Assembly: GCA_963695645.1 (NCBI GenBank)
Contig: CAVOHC010000017.1
Location: 1 to 64,000 of the forward strand
DNA: 64,000 nt
Direction: 5' to 3'
Source of the DNA: DATBGO01 sp963695645
GTDB lineage: Bacteria > Actinomycetota > Actinomycetes > Streptosporangiales > Streptosporangiaceae
The notes beneath the pieces were generated by a model. That model was not told the DNA's origin and ran no database searches. It saw only the letters and a list, made by a program, of their open reading frames with translations. This document shows, in pieces, positions 8,520-16,986 of the stretch. A program made the position numbers and the translations under genes. How positions within the stretch are numbered: position 1 is the first letter of the stretch; every line of letters begins with the position of its first letter.

Positions 8520-11500
8520 CCTTGAGCACCCCCTCGAGCTCGGCAAGGATCTGCTCGTCCGTGAACAGGTGCTGCTGCATCGCGCCCGACGGGCAGGCGG
8601 CGACGCATACGCCGCACCCCTTGCAGAGCACCTCGTTGGCCACCGCGACGTCCCCCTCGGCGTCGAAGGACAGCGCCCCGAACGGGCAGAGGCCGATGCA
8701 GGTGCGGCAACCGGAGCATTTCGCCGCGTCGACGAAGGCGGTGCTCGGCTCGAGTTCCACGGAGCCGCGATCGATCATCACCAGGGCCTCCGCCGCGGCC
8801 GCGCCGGCTTGCGCCACGGTGTCCGGGATGTCCTTGGGCCCCTGGCAGGCGCCGGCGAGGAAGACGCCGTCGGTGAACGTGGACACGGGGGCGAGCTTCG
8901 GGTGCCGTTCGGTGTAGAAGCCCTCGGAGCCGCAGCTGATGTTCAGCAGCCTGCCAACCTGCTCCGCGTCGGCCTGCGGCTCCAGGGCCACCGCGAGCAC
9001 GACCATGTCCACCGGGATCTGCCGCACGACGCCGGCCAGGGTGTCCTCCGCGCGGAGGATGAGCTTCCCCGCCGCCCCGGGCGAGACCGCCTCGTCACTC
9101 ACCTCGACGACGCGGCCCCGGATGAGGTGGACACCTTCCTTCATTACCTTCTCGTAGAACTCCTCATAGCCCTTGCCCGGAGTCCGCATGTCGATGTAGA
9201 AGCTGTACACGTCCGCCCCGGTGCGCTCCTTGATCAGGTGGGCCAGCTTCAGCGAGTACATGCAGCACACGCGGGAGCAGTAGGAGTTGTACCTGGCGTC
9301 GCGCGAGCCGACGCAGTGGATGATGCCAACCGCCCGCGGGCGCTGTCCGCCGCGCAGCACGATCTCGCCCTGGGTCGGGCCGGAGGCGTTGAGCAGACGC
9401 TCCACCTCGGGGGCCGTGTAGACGTTCGGGTACCTGCCGTAGCCGTACTGGGGGATCCGCGTGGCGTCGAAGGGCTTGAAGCCGGTGGCCACGATGATCG
9501 CCCCGACGTCAAGCTCGACCTCCGCGTCACGCATCGCCAGGTTGATCGCGCCGGCCTCGCAAACCGCGATGCACTGCCCGCATTCGGAGCAGACGCCGCA
9601 GTCGAGACACCGCTCGGCGCCGTACCGTGCCTCCGCATCGGTCAGCGGCGGCTCGAGTTCGGAGAAACCGGTCGGCGTGGCGGCAAACCGGGTGGCCGGC
9701 ACCCGGGGGTCCAGGCGGCCGCGGGCCGGATGCTGCTTACCGAGCACATCGGCCTTGTCGACGACCGGCAGCATCGCGTCGAAGCTCGCCGGATCCAGCT
9801 CCGCGCCGCGCAGCCAGCGGTCGATCATGAAGGCGGCCCGCTGCCCCCGCCCGACCGCGTGCGCGATGTCGAGCGCGCCCGACACGACATCGCCGGCGGC
9901 GAAGACGTACGGCAGATCGGTCTGCAGCGTCCCCGGGTCGGCCCGGATCGTCCCGTCCGCGGCCGACAGCAGCCCGGGGGCGAGCGTCATCGCGTCAGGC
10001 CTCAGCCCGATCGCGGCGATCACCACCTCGCAGGCGATCACGAACTCGCTCCCGGGGACCGGCTCCGGGCGCCGGCGGCCGGAGGCGTCAGGCGCGCCGA
10101 ACTCGGTCCGGACGCAGCGCAGCCCGCTCACCCGCCCGTGCTCGTCGCCCACGACCTCGACGGGCGAAACCTGGAAACTGAACCGGGTCCCTTCCTGCTC
10201 GGCGGCGTCCACCTCCTCCGGGTAGGCCGGCATCTCGCCGCGGCCGCGCCGGTATGCCACGATCACTTCTGGCGCGCCGAGCCGCCGGGCGGTCCGCGCG
10301 GCATCCGTCACCATGAACTCCTCCGGCTCGCTCAGCTCCTCCGCCGGGCCAAGCCGCCGGGCGGTCCGCGCGGCATCCATCGCCACGTTGCCGCCGCCCA
10401 CGATGACGGCCCGCTTGCCCTCCAGGCTGGACGCCTCGCCGAGCTTGGCCGCCTCGAGGAACTCCAGGCCGGAGACGACGCCGTCCAGGTCCTCGCCCGG
10501 CACGCCGAGGCCGGTAGAGGCCGGAGCGCCGGTTGCCACCAGGATCGCGTCGTACCCCTCGCGCCGCAGTTCGCCAAGGTTCCCGACACGCGTGCTGGTA
10601 GCGATCTGCACGCCCAGCGCGGTCACGTTCTCGATGTCCCGCTCGACCACCGACATCGGCAGCCGGTAGTCGGGGATGGCCAGCCTCAGCATGCCGCCAG
10701 GCTCGGGCGCAGCCTCGAAGATCTTGACGCGGTAGCCCTTGCGCGCGAGCTGCCAGGCGGCGGTCAGGCCGGCCGGCCCCGAGCCGACCACCGCTACCTG
10801 CTTGCCGTTCGGGGCAGGCGCCTCGGTCGCGGCGGGCTCGCCCCGCTCGTAATGGGTGTCCGCGATGAAGCGCTTCAGCCGCCGGATCGGCAGCGGGCCC
10901 TCCAGGCTCGCCCTGGTGCACTCGGCCTCGCACTGCGCGTAGCAGGCCCGGCCCAGGCTACCGACCAGCGGCGTCGCGTCGAGCACGAGGTTGAACGCCT
11001 TCTCGTACTCGCCCTTCCTGACAAGTGACACGTAGCCATGAGCCTTGATGCCGGCCGGGCAGCTGAAGGTGCACCGCGAGGTGCCCGCGCGGTCGATGAC
11101 AGGGTAGGCCGGCACCGCCTGCGGGAACGACTTGTAGACAACAGGGCGGGTGCCGAGGCCGTAGTCGAACTCCGACAAGATCCCGTCCCAGCTGCAGTTC
11201 TCGACGCAGAGATCGCAGCCGGTGCAGGCGTCCTCGTCGATATAGCGGGCCTTCCTGCGTACCTTGACCTTGAAGCTGCCCACATAGCCGGAAACCTCCG
11301 CCACCTCGCTGAAGGAGAGCAGGTCAATGTTCGGGTGCTGGCCGACCTGCACCATCTTCGGGGTGAGGATGCAGGCGGCGCAGTCGAGCGTGGGGAAGGT
11401 CTTGTCGAACTTGGCCATCTGGCCGCCGATGCACGGCTCCCGCTCCACCAGGTAGACATGCTTGCCGGCATCGGCAAGGGTAAGCGCCGCGTGGATCCCC

Positions 11501-11991
11501 CCGATCCCGCCGCCGACGACGAGCACGTCCGGGTGGACTGGCACGCGGCGCTCGTCCAGGTGCTCGTGCGCGGCGACGCGCCGCACCGCGCCGGCGACGA
11601 GCGCCTTCGCCTTCTCGGTCGCGTCCCGGCCATCGGCGGTTACCCAGCTCACGTGCTCGCGGATGCTCGCCATCTGCGAGTAGAAAGGGCTGATCCCGCC
11701 GGCCGCGGTGGCCCGCCGGAACGTCGCCCCGTGCATGAGCGGCGAGCACGAGGCGACGACGACCCGGTTCACCAGTCCGTCGCGGATGTCCTGCTGGATC
11801 AGCCCCTGGCCGGGGTCCGAGCACATGAACTTGTAGTCGCGCGCGACCGCCACGCCAGGCAGCGCGGCGGTGCCCGCGACAACGCTCTCGACATCGACTT
11901 TGGCGGCGATGTTCAGGCCGCAGTGACAGACGTACACGCCGACCTTCGCGGGCAGCCCCGCCCGCGAGCAGTCTCCGTCAGGCCCGGACAT
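8512..11991 (-). CDS. hdrA: HdrA with inserted GltD/NfnL-like NAD(P) module
   Basis: A 1159-residue flavoprotein. The order is: N-terminal HdrA region (VGVYVCHCGLN, VVVASCSPLMH); FAD Rossmann fold VLVVGGGIGGIHA near residue 160; HdrA Cys motif LDCAACILTPKMV near 205; [4Fe-4S] CTGCDLCVENC near 258. Then comes a complete GltD/NfnL-like insert (about 305-740) with its own Cys-rich start (CTFSCPAG, CYAQCEAEC), a second FAD site VAVVGSGPAGLTAAW and an NAD(P) site VIVGGGNVAMDAARTARR. The HdrA core then resumes (CLDCGVCSECGQC, GIIHCVGSRD, CSRVCCMYSLKLAH), followed by two C-terminal [4Fe-4S] motifs. ATG 11991 is chosen because GGGAGG lies just before it. The insert also holds a 24-residue duplication. 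It probably splits electron pairs between HdrB and NAD(P). Confidence 0.9.
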   Translation of the reverse strand: MSGPDGDCSRAGLPAKVGVYVCHCGLNIAAKVDVESVVAGTAALPGVAVARDYKFMCSDPGQGLIQQDIRDGLVNRVVVASCSPLMHGATFRRATAAGGISPFYSQMASIREHVSWVTADGRDATEKAKALVAGAVRRVAAHEHLDERRVPVHPDVLVVGGGIGGIHAALTLADAGKHVYLVEREPCIGGQMAKFDKTFPTLDCAACILTPKMVQVGQHPNIDLLSFSEVAEVSGYVGSFKVKVRRKARYIDEDACTGCDLCVENCSWDGILSEFDYGLGTRPVVYKSFPQAVPAYPVIDRAGTSRCTFSCPAGIKAHGYVSLVRKGEYEKAFNLVLDATPLVGSLGRACYAQCEAECTRASLEGPLPIRRLKRFIADTHYERGEPAATEAPAPNGKQVAVVGSGPAGLTAAWQLARKGYRVKIFEAAPEPGGMLRLAIPDYRLPMSVVERDIENVTALGVQIATSTRVGNLGELRREGYDAILVATGAPASTGLGVPGEDLDGVVSGLEFLEAAKLGEASSLEGKRAVIVGGGNVAMDAARTARRLGPAEELSEPEEFMVTDAARTARRLGAPEVIVAYRRGRGEMPAYPEEVDAAEQEGTRFSFQVSPVEVVGDEHGRVSGLRCVRTEFGAPDASGRRRPEPVPGSEFVIACEVVIAAIGLRPDAMTLAPGLLSAADGTIRADPGTLQTDLPYVFAAGDVVSGALDIAHAVGRGQRAAFMIDRWLRGAELDPASFDAMLPVVDKADVLGKQHPARGRLDPRVPATRFAATPTGFSELEPPLTDAEARYGAERCLDCGVCSECGQCIAVCEAGAINLAMRDAEVELDVGAIIVATGFKPFDATRIPQYGYGRYPNVYTAPEVERLLNASGPTQGEIVLRGGQRPRAVGIIHCVGSRDARYNSYCSRVCCMYSLKLAHLIKERTGADVYSFYIDMRTPGKGYEEFYEKVMKEGVHLIRGRVVEVSDEAVSPGAAGKLILRAEDTLAGVVRQIPVDMVVLAVALEPQADAEQVGRLLNISCGSEGFYTERHPKLAPVSTFTDGVFLAGACQGPKDIPDTVAQAGAAAAEALVMIDRGSVELEPSTAFVDAAKCSGCRTCIGLCPFGALSFDAEGDVAVANEVLCKGCGVCVAACPSGAMQQHLFTDEQILAELEGVLKGV
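10281..10378 (-). repeat. Direct repeat causing 24-residue in-frame duplication in hdrA
   Basis: Two identical 26-bp copies (10281-10306 and 10353-10378) lie exactly 72 bp apart. In the protein they give DAARTARRLG twice, separated by PAEELSEPEEFMVT. GltD/NfnL relatives have the motif once, directly followed by the strand that here reads EVIVAYRRGRGEMP. The extra 24 residues are therefore inserted in the NAD(P)-binding fold without breaking the frame. Confidence 0.8.
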
Positions 11992-12898
11992 GGGCACCTC
12001 CCTCCGCCGCCGCGGGCTCCGGCAGCCGCCAGCGCAGCATCCGGTGGACGCCGAGCGCCCGCTCGTCGAGCCCTAGCGCGGTGCCGACGAATTGCGTAAA
12101 GAAACCGACCGTGATGTCGGCAGGCTCACCGAACCTGCGGGCCATCTGGCCCTGGAACGCCTCAAGGTTGAACTGGCACAGCGGGCAGACTGTGGCGATC
12201 GCGTCCGCGCCGCGCCGCTTCGCGTCCTGCAGCAGCCGGTGGCTGAGCCGCAGTGTCGCCTCGGGCAGCGCGCCGATCAGCGGCCCGCCGCAGTAGCAGG
12301 AGCCGCCGCAGCAGCGCGTCCGCAGCGGCCAGTCGATGGGCTCAGCGCCGGCCGCCGTGAGCAGCCGCTCCATCGACGTCGGCGCGCGCCGGTCGTCGAA
12401 TGCAGAGTACGGACGCACCAGCAGGCAGCCGTAGTAGCAGGCGACCCGCAGTCCCCCGAGCGGCCGGACGGCGGCTTCAGCGATCCGGTCAAGTCCGATG
12501 TCGTTCACGAGCACGTCCAGCGGATGCCGGGCCCGGGCACGGCCCTCATACCGCAGCCCGGCCGCGCCCAGCGCCCCGCCGACCCGAGCGGCCATCGCCC
12601 CGCCCTCGGCGAACGCGCGCTCGGTCTTGACCAGCGCCCGGTAGCAGCCTGCGCACGGAGCAACGACGTCGACTGCCCCGGGGCCGGGCCGCGCGCCCTC
12701 GGCCAGCGCGAGATTGCGGGCAGGCAGGGCCATCGCCTTGGCAGCGTCGACGGCGGGGTACCCCGACGCACCGCAGCAGTTCCAGTCCTGCATCTCGTCC
12801 AGGCCGATCCCGAGCGCCCCGAACACCGCGCGCAGCGACTCCTCATAGGACCGGCCGGTCCCCTTCGCCGAGCATCCGGGGTAGTAGGTGTAGGTCAT
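11978..12898 (-). CDS. hdrB: Heterodisulfide reductase subunit B-like (two CCG domains)
   Basis: The likely substrate-reducing subunit, 306 residues. It has two complete CCG domains with the spacing that binds the non-cubane [4Fe-4S] clusters of HdrB. The first uses Cys9, Cys41-Cys42 and Cys82/Cys85. The second uses Cys158, Cys196-Cys197 and Cys238/Cys241 (motifs DWNCCGASGY, CYYGCLLVRP, RCCGGSCYCGG). The start ATG 12898 overlaps the hdrC stop (ATGA), and the stop overlaps hdrA by 14 nt. In methanogens HdrB reduces CoM-S-S-CoB. An actinomycete is not expected to make those cofactors, so the acceptor here is unknown; a disulfide or other two-electron acceptor is the natural guess. Confidence 0.92.
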   Translation of the reverse strand: MTYTYYPGCSAKGTGRSYEESLRAVFGALGIGLDEMQDWNCCGASGYPAVDAAKAMALPARNLALAEGARPGPGAVDVVAPCAGCYRALVKTERAFAEGGAMAARVGGALGAAGLRYEGRARARHPLDVLVNDIGLDRIAEAAVRPLGGLRVACYYGCLLVRPYSAFDDRRAPTSMERLLTAAGAEPIDWPLRTRCCGGSCYCGGPLIGALPEATLRLSHRLLQDAKRRGADAIATVCPLCQFNLEAFQGQMARRFGEPADITVGFFTQFVGTALGLDERALGVHRMLRWRLPEPAAAEGGAHVRA

Positions 12899-13458
12899 GT
12901 GTGCTCCCCCGTCGTCACATTGAGGGCATCGAGAACCCTCCGCAGCTGTGCCGGTTCGCGCAGCGAGTCAGGCCGCAGCGGCAGCCTGCCCCGCCGGATC
13001 AGGCGCAGCGCCACCGGCGCGTACCGCAGCAGCAGGAAGGGCCGGGTCCGCAGGTACAGGAACAGCGAGATCCACGCCTCGCTGCTCCGCCCCCGCCGGT
13101 CAACTAGACGGACGAACTGGAGCGCCAAGACGGGGGTGACGAACCGCCGCGGATAGACGCCGGCGCGTATCGACGCCCGTTTGAGTCCGTAGATCGATTC
13201 GGTCAGCGGTAGCTGCTTCGGGCATTCGACCGTGCACGCGTAGCAGGATGTGCAGGCCCAGATGGCGCGGCTACGCAGAACCTCGTCGTAGCCTCCGGCA
13301 GTCAGCATCGCGTTGAGGACCCGCGGGGAATGGTCCATGTACTCGATCATCGGGCAGACGACGCTGCAAGTGCCGCACTGTATGCAGGATTGCGGCAGGA
13401 CCCCGTCGGATGCATCCACCGCCCGGCCGGGTACAAACTCCAGCGACTCTAGGCTCAC
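12895..13458 (-). CDS. hdrC: Heterodisulfide reductase subunit C-like ferredoxin
   Basis: A 187-residue iron-sulphur relay between HdrA and HdrB, and the first gene of the operon. Two [4Fe-4S] motifs are present: SCIQCGTCSVVCPM near residue 25 and CTSCYACTVECPK near 73. The C-terminal 90 residues are helical and Arg/Leu-rich (FLYLRTRPFLLLRYAPVAL), a usual HdrC/GlpC-type tail. GTG 13458 is chosen as start because GGGAGG stands about 6 nt upstream and the sequence before it shows no homology; a longer frame up to 13674 is open but unconvincing. Confidence 0.9.
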   Translation of the reverse strand: MSLESLEFVPGRAVDASDGVLPQSCIQCGTCSVVCPMIEYMDHSPRVLNAMLTAGGYDEVLRSRAIWACTSCYACTVECPKQLPLTESIYGLKRASIRAGVYPRRFVTPVLALQFVRLVDRRGRSSEAWISLFLYLRTRPFLLLRYAPVALRLIRRGRLPLRPDSLREPAQLRRVLDALNVTTGEHT

Positions 13459-13777
13459 GGGATACCTCCCGCCTCTGGCACATGGCCAGCGCTTAAGATT
13501 CCTTATCGCAACATGTCGCCTGCCGGTCCTGATAGGGGCTAAAGGTTCATTGCCGAAGTGTCCAAAGTCACATTGCCCTGAGGCTCGCGCCATGCTGCGC
13601 CATGCCGGGAGGTTATTTGAGCGATAGGAAGAGGATTCCGGGGCAGGCGTCACCTTGAGTGGCCAGCGGGACAACGACTGACCCGGCCTATGGCTTGAAT
13701 CACCTCGATCTCCACCGACTTCGGGGAGATGTCCTATTCAAGGCCGGGCATTATCGCGCTGGGGTAGTCCGCGCGCG
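13459..13777 (-). other. Intergenic leader of the hdr-mvh operon
   Basis: This 319-bp stretch separates hdrC from the small gene at 13778-14077 and must hold the hydrogenase-operon promoter, since the eight genes downstream are contiguous. The ribosome site GGGAGG for hdrC is at its edge. Some AT-rich patches are seen near 13490-13550 (for example TTATCGCAACATGT), but no -35/-10 pair or FNR/CRP-like dyad could be called with confidence. Confidence 0.4.
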
Positions 13778-14077
13778 CTACTCGGGCTGCGCCTCGCCGA
13801 CGAGGGTCGGCGCGAGCATCTCGGCCAGTGGCAGCACCTCATAGCTGGCCATGTTGTAGACGGGAGCCTGCGCGAGGAGGTTGTCGAGTTCCTCGTTGGA
13901 GTCCACGTTGTAAATCCAGGCGCCACCATGCCCACCCACTAGGTGGTACCGCGCCTCAAGCTTGCCCGCCTCCAGTAACCGGGCGCCGTAGTCCTGCTGC
14001 CGGAGGACGGCCCGGACCACGCCAGGGGTCGCCCGGCTTAGCTCCAGCTTCCAGAGGACCAGGAACTTGCCAGCCAT
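13778..14077 (-). CDS. Muconolactone-isomerase-like small protein
   Basis: A 99-residue protein with a ferredoxin-like alpha/beta pattern: KFLVLWKLELS as the first strand, helix VVRAVLRQQDYGARLLEAGKL, then RYHLVGGHGGAWIYNVDS and the closing helix/strand ELDNLLAQAPVYNMASYEVLPL. This matches the muconolactone delta-isomerase/YciI-like dimeric barrel superfamily, whose members often act on aromatic ring-fission products but are also frequently uncharacterised. The start is ATG 14077, six nt after AGGAG; a second ATG at 14080 is too close. No aromatic catabolism genes adjoin it, so the specific substrate is unknown. Confidence 0.65.
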   Translation of the reverse strand: MAGKFLVLWKLELSRATPGVVRAVLRQQDYGARLLEAGKLEARYHLVGGHGGAWIYNVDSNEELDNLLAQAPVYNMASYEVLPLAEMLAPTLVGEAQPE

Positions 14078-14329
14078 CATCTTCTCCTCGATGGAGCCCG
14101 GCGATGCCAATCTGCACCAAAGCGTAGCGCTGCCGGGCCCTCCGGCACCGCTGCTTCCCGCCCGCGGCCCAGCCCCGGCGGCCCACTTGCCGTGCTGAAC
14201 CATGGTGCCAGGCCGCGCTATATGCCCAAGGCGCCGCCGCCACCGGGAAGGCGGGCACGATGCTCACGGTCGGTCGAGCTGAACCCGTCTTGGCGGGGAC
14301 GCCGCAGCGCGGCACGCGTAGCCGGGTGA

Positions 14330-16321
14330 TCAGCGCGGGCCGGTGGATACGACGCCGGGGTCGATCCGCATGACCGCGTAACCAGCGGTAGCGCCGGCCC
14401 CGAAGGCCGGCGTGAAGACCCGGACTGGCCGGGTGATCACCCCGTCTGCTACGGCGTCGCGGATGGCGAGCGGGATGCTGGCGGCGGAGGTGTTACCGAG
14501 GCGATCGACGTTGAAGTACAGCCGGCTGGCAGTGAGCCCTGCATCCAGGGCTGCCTGCAGCACCATTACCTTGTTCGCCTGATGCGGCACGATCACGTCG
14601 ATGGCTTCAAGCATTGACGCTGCGCACCCGTCCGGGTCCGGCAACTCGGCCAGTTCGCCGATCATCTGGGCCAGGTAGCGCGTGACGAACAACTTGACGT
14701 CCGGCCCGGAGACGGTGAGATTGTTGTCGAATTCCGGGTTGGGCCAGATGACGGCGTTGACCTCGCCGAGGGTGCCGCCCGCGTAGGTCTGGACCACCTC
14801 AATGTCCGGCTTGCCGCCCTGGCCTGCGGGACCGATGACCATGGCCGCCGCGCCGTCGCCGAAGAGCATCCGGGACGTCCGGACGTTGCCCAGCTTGTTG
14901 GAGAATTTCTCGACGCAGACGAGCAGCGCGGGACGTTCTGTCTCCTGCAGAACCCGGGTTGCTTCTGCGAGTCCGTACGGCAGTCCCGCGCAGGCAGCGA
15001 CCAGATCGGCGCACGTGTGGGCCTGTAAGATCCCGAGCTCGGCGGACAGTCGGCTGGCGATTGACGGGATGAGCCGCTCGCTTGTGCAGGTGCAGCACAG
15101 CACAGCGCCGACCTCCCCCGCTGCGCGGCCCGCCTTGTCCAGAGCGCTGCAAGCAACGTCCATCGCCATTTGGTCGAGCGTCCGGTGGGTGTAGGTCCGC
15201 TGACTTATGCCTGTCCTGTCTGCGATCTCGTCCGCCGTCATGGGCGACCAGTTCCAGCTGGAGTTTCGGACGATGTCCTCGTTGGTGCAGGTGTACTCTC
15301 CCGTCAGGCCGACCAGGGATTCCAGCCGAGGCATGACAGCAAACCGCTTTCGTACCTCGAGCGGCCGGTAGGCCGCGACGGGACGGACCGGCGGGGCGGG
15401 ATGGCGCCGCTGGGCCACCCGGTGCTCGCCGGTCTTGACCCGCCGGATGAAGTCGGCAACCTTCTCATCGCGGGGCCAGAAGAGGATCACGAAGTCGTCG
15501 TCACTGATCTCGTCCCTTGCCGCGATGCGGGTCTCGTTCCCTGCCCAGTGATACTGGTTGTGCAGCACCATCGCCCAGCGCAGCAGCGCCTCCAGCTCTG
15601 GCACGGGGGCCGTGCAGTCGATGATCTCCTCGCGGGAGTAGAGCGGCCAGTCCGGCGCATAGTGCGACGCGACGAATGTGTGGTTCCCTGGGTGCGCAAG
15701 AAATTCCCGCACCGTCGGCTTGATCGCCGGCAGGTGCGTCGCATCATGCTTAAGATGCGTGAACACCGCGAAGATTATCTCGAAGATCCGCTGCTCAATG
15801 TCGCCATCCCACCTGGCTGGCAGCCGGGAAGAGGCGTGCTCGATCTCGTCGGCGGTGCGGTCGAACCCGGGCCAGGGCGTGAGTAAGGGCAGGAAGACGT
15901 CATCGCGGGCGCGAGGCACATCCCGCCACCGAGTCGGCCTCTTGTCGTACATCGTGATAGCGAACCTGTTCACCCAGAACGAGTGCAGCCCGAGGTCCCG
16001 CACTAACTCGTAGCGGGTCGCGTACCCGCCTGACTCAATCCGCCCGACGATCTGCGCGGCGCTGAGCGCCTTCGCATCGAAATCTCGGCTCACCGCCGCG
16101 GCGAGCTGGCCAACGCTGTCAAAGGCAGCGAAGTCCAGTCGCGGCCACACGTTGGACGGGAACACCAGCCGGTCATATTTGTTGACAACGAACTCTTTCA
16201 ACGCTGCCCATTCTTCTGATGTATGCCGCCGCCGCCAGGACAGGCATAATCCTGTCAAGCCCCCATGTCGTCGATGGTGGCTCGTCGCGAGGTCCTGCGA
16301 TACTGCATATCGTACGCGCAT
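14330..16321 (-). CDS. Ketosynthase III-like protein with novel N-terminal domain
   Basis: A 663-residue two-part protein. The C-terminal half (about 330-663) is a FabH/KAS III-type thiolase fold with an intact triad: Cys444 in DLVAACAGLPYG, His580 in VPHQANKVM, Asn610 in LGNTSAASIP. It also shows the RTGISQRTYTH start motif and FGDGAAAMVIG. KAS III enzymes condense acyl-CoA with malonyl-ACP or transfer acyl groups. The N-terminal 315 residues match no family I recognise; they are rich in Trp, His and Asp (HTSEEWAALKEF, FAVFTHLKHDATHLPAIKP, MVLHNQYHWAGNETR). ATG 16321 is preferred, with GGAGG 9 nt upstream. It stands alone, without an ACP gene, so it may act in a specialised lipid or metabolite pathway. 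Confidence 0.75.
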   Translation of the reverse strand: MRVRYAVSQDLATSHHRRHGGLTGLCLSWRRRHTSEEWAALKEFVVNKYDRLVFPSNVWPRLDFAAFDSVGQLAAAVSRDFDAKALSAAQIVGRIESGGYATRYELVRDLGLHSFWVNRFAITMYDKRPTRWRDVPRARDDVFLPLLTPWPGFDRTADEIEHASSRLPARWDGDIEQRIFEIIFAVFTHLKHDATHLPAIKPTVREFLAHPGNHTFVASHYAPDWPLYSREEIIDCTAPVPELEALLRWAMVLHNQYHWAGNETRIAARDEISDDDFVILFWPRDEKVADFIRRVKTGEHRVAQRRHPAPPVRPVAAYRPLEVRKRFAVMPRLESLVGLTGEYTCTNEDIVRNSSWNWSPMTADEIADRTGISQRTYTHRTLDQMAMDVACSALDKAGRAAGEVGAVLCCTCTSERLIPSIASRLSAELGILQAHTCADLVAACAGLPYGLAEATRVLQETERPALLVCVEKFSNKLGNVRTSRMLFGDGAAAMVIGPAGQGGKPDIEVVQTYAGGTLGEVNAVIWPNPEFDNNLTVSGPDVKLFVTRYLAQMIGELAELPDPDGCAASMLEAIDVIVPHQANKVMVLQAALDAGLTASRLYFNVDRLGNTSAASIPLAIRDAVADGVITRPVRVFTPAFGAGATAGYAVMRIDPGVVSTGPR

Positions 16322-16986
16322 GATTGCGCCCCTCCCGCTGGAGCAAGAACTGCGACGTGCATACAGCGCCCGCACGACGCCCGCCGAGCGAGTCCGGCGA
16401 GCGGGCCCTCCTCGGCGCACCCGGCCGGCCCCGCAACCACGCACCCGGCCTGCGGTGTCTGGTGGGCCGCGTGGCCCTGGCCGGCGAGCGTGACCCCTGG
16501 CAATCCAGAGACGGATGCGTCGAATGTGCGTTCTAATGACATCACTCTTCACATCATGCTCGCACGTATGTTCTAATTGCCGACATGCCTCCCGTCACCC
16601 GCGCCACCCGGTCGCAGTCAGGCGCTCCGCTCCGGATGCACCTGTCCCGGCCGCCGGGTGCCTGCCACCTCTCCGGCCAACGCCAACGCTCCGGCCGACG
16701 CTTCGGCCGGCGCGAGCCCCGGCCGCCGCCAGCCATTGACGCGGGTGCCGCCAACCTGAGGCCGCCCTGGACCATCATTCTGGGGCGCGGGCAGTGACGA
16801 CGGCTCGCCGGGCACTTCGCCTGCCGCGGGAATAGCTGACGGCCGCGCCGAGGTGCCGGGCTATGCGGGCTGCTGTCCGTGCGCCCTTCTCCAGCTGTCA
16901 CCAGATCACATGCCGCCCGGGCAGGCTTCCGGCCGGTAATCACTAGCGGCATATGCCAGGCACATGCAGCACGCAGAGGTGGGAAA
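16322..16986. other. Divergent intergenic region
   Basis: 665 bp between two genes reading outward. Open frames here are Arg/Ala/Pro-rich shadows. The notable content is a pair of direct repeats at 16530-16577, listed separately. The GAGGTGGG ribosome site of the right-hand gene lies at 16976-16983. Confidence 0.5.
16530..16577 (-). promoter_or_regulatory. Paired direct repeats, possible operator
   Basis: The octamer GTTCTAAT occurs at 16530-16537 and again at 16570-16577, exactly 40 bp apart. Each is preceded by a similar half (GTGC or GTAT) and both lie in the only AT-rich part of this region. Forty bp is close to four helical turns, so two protein dimers would face the same side. They could control the ketosynthase-like gene (start 16321) or a longer transcript. 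No regulator is known. Confidence 0.4.

Noticed and set aside
8323..11028. Plus-strand frame of 901 codons
   Set aside because: Antisense to hdrA; composition follows the complementary codons and has no domain.
13459..13777. FNR/CRP-like site upstream of hdrC
   Set aside because: Only weak half-sites (TCACAT, TTGAAT) without correct spacing.
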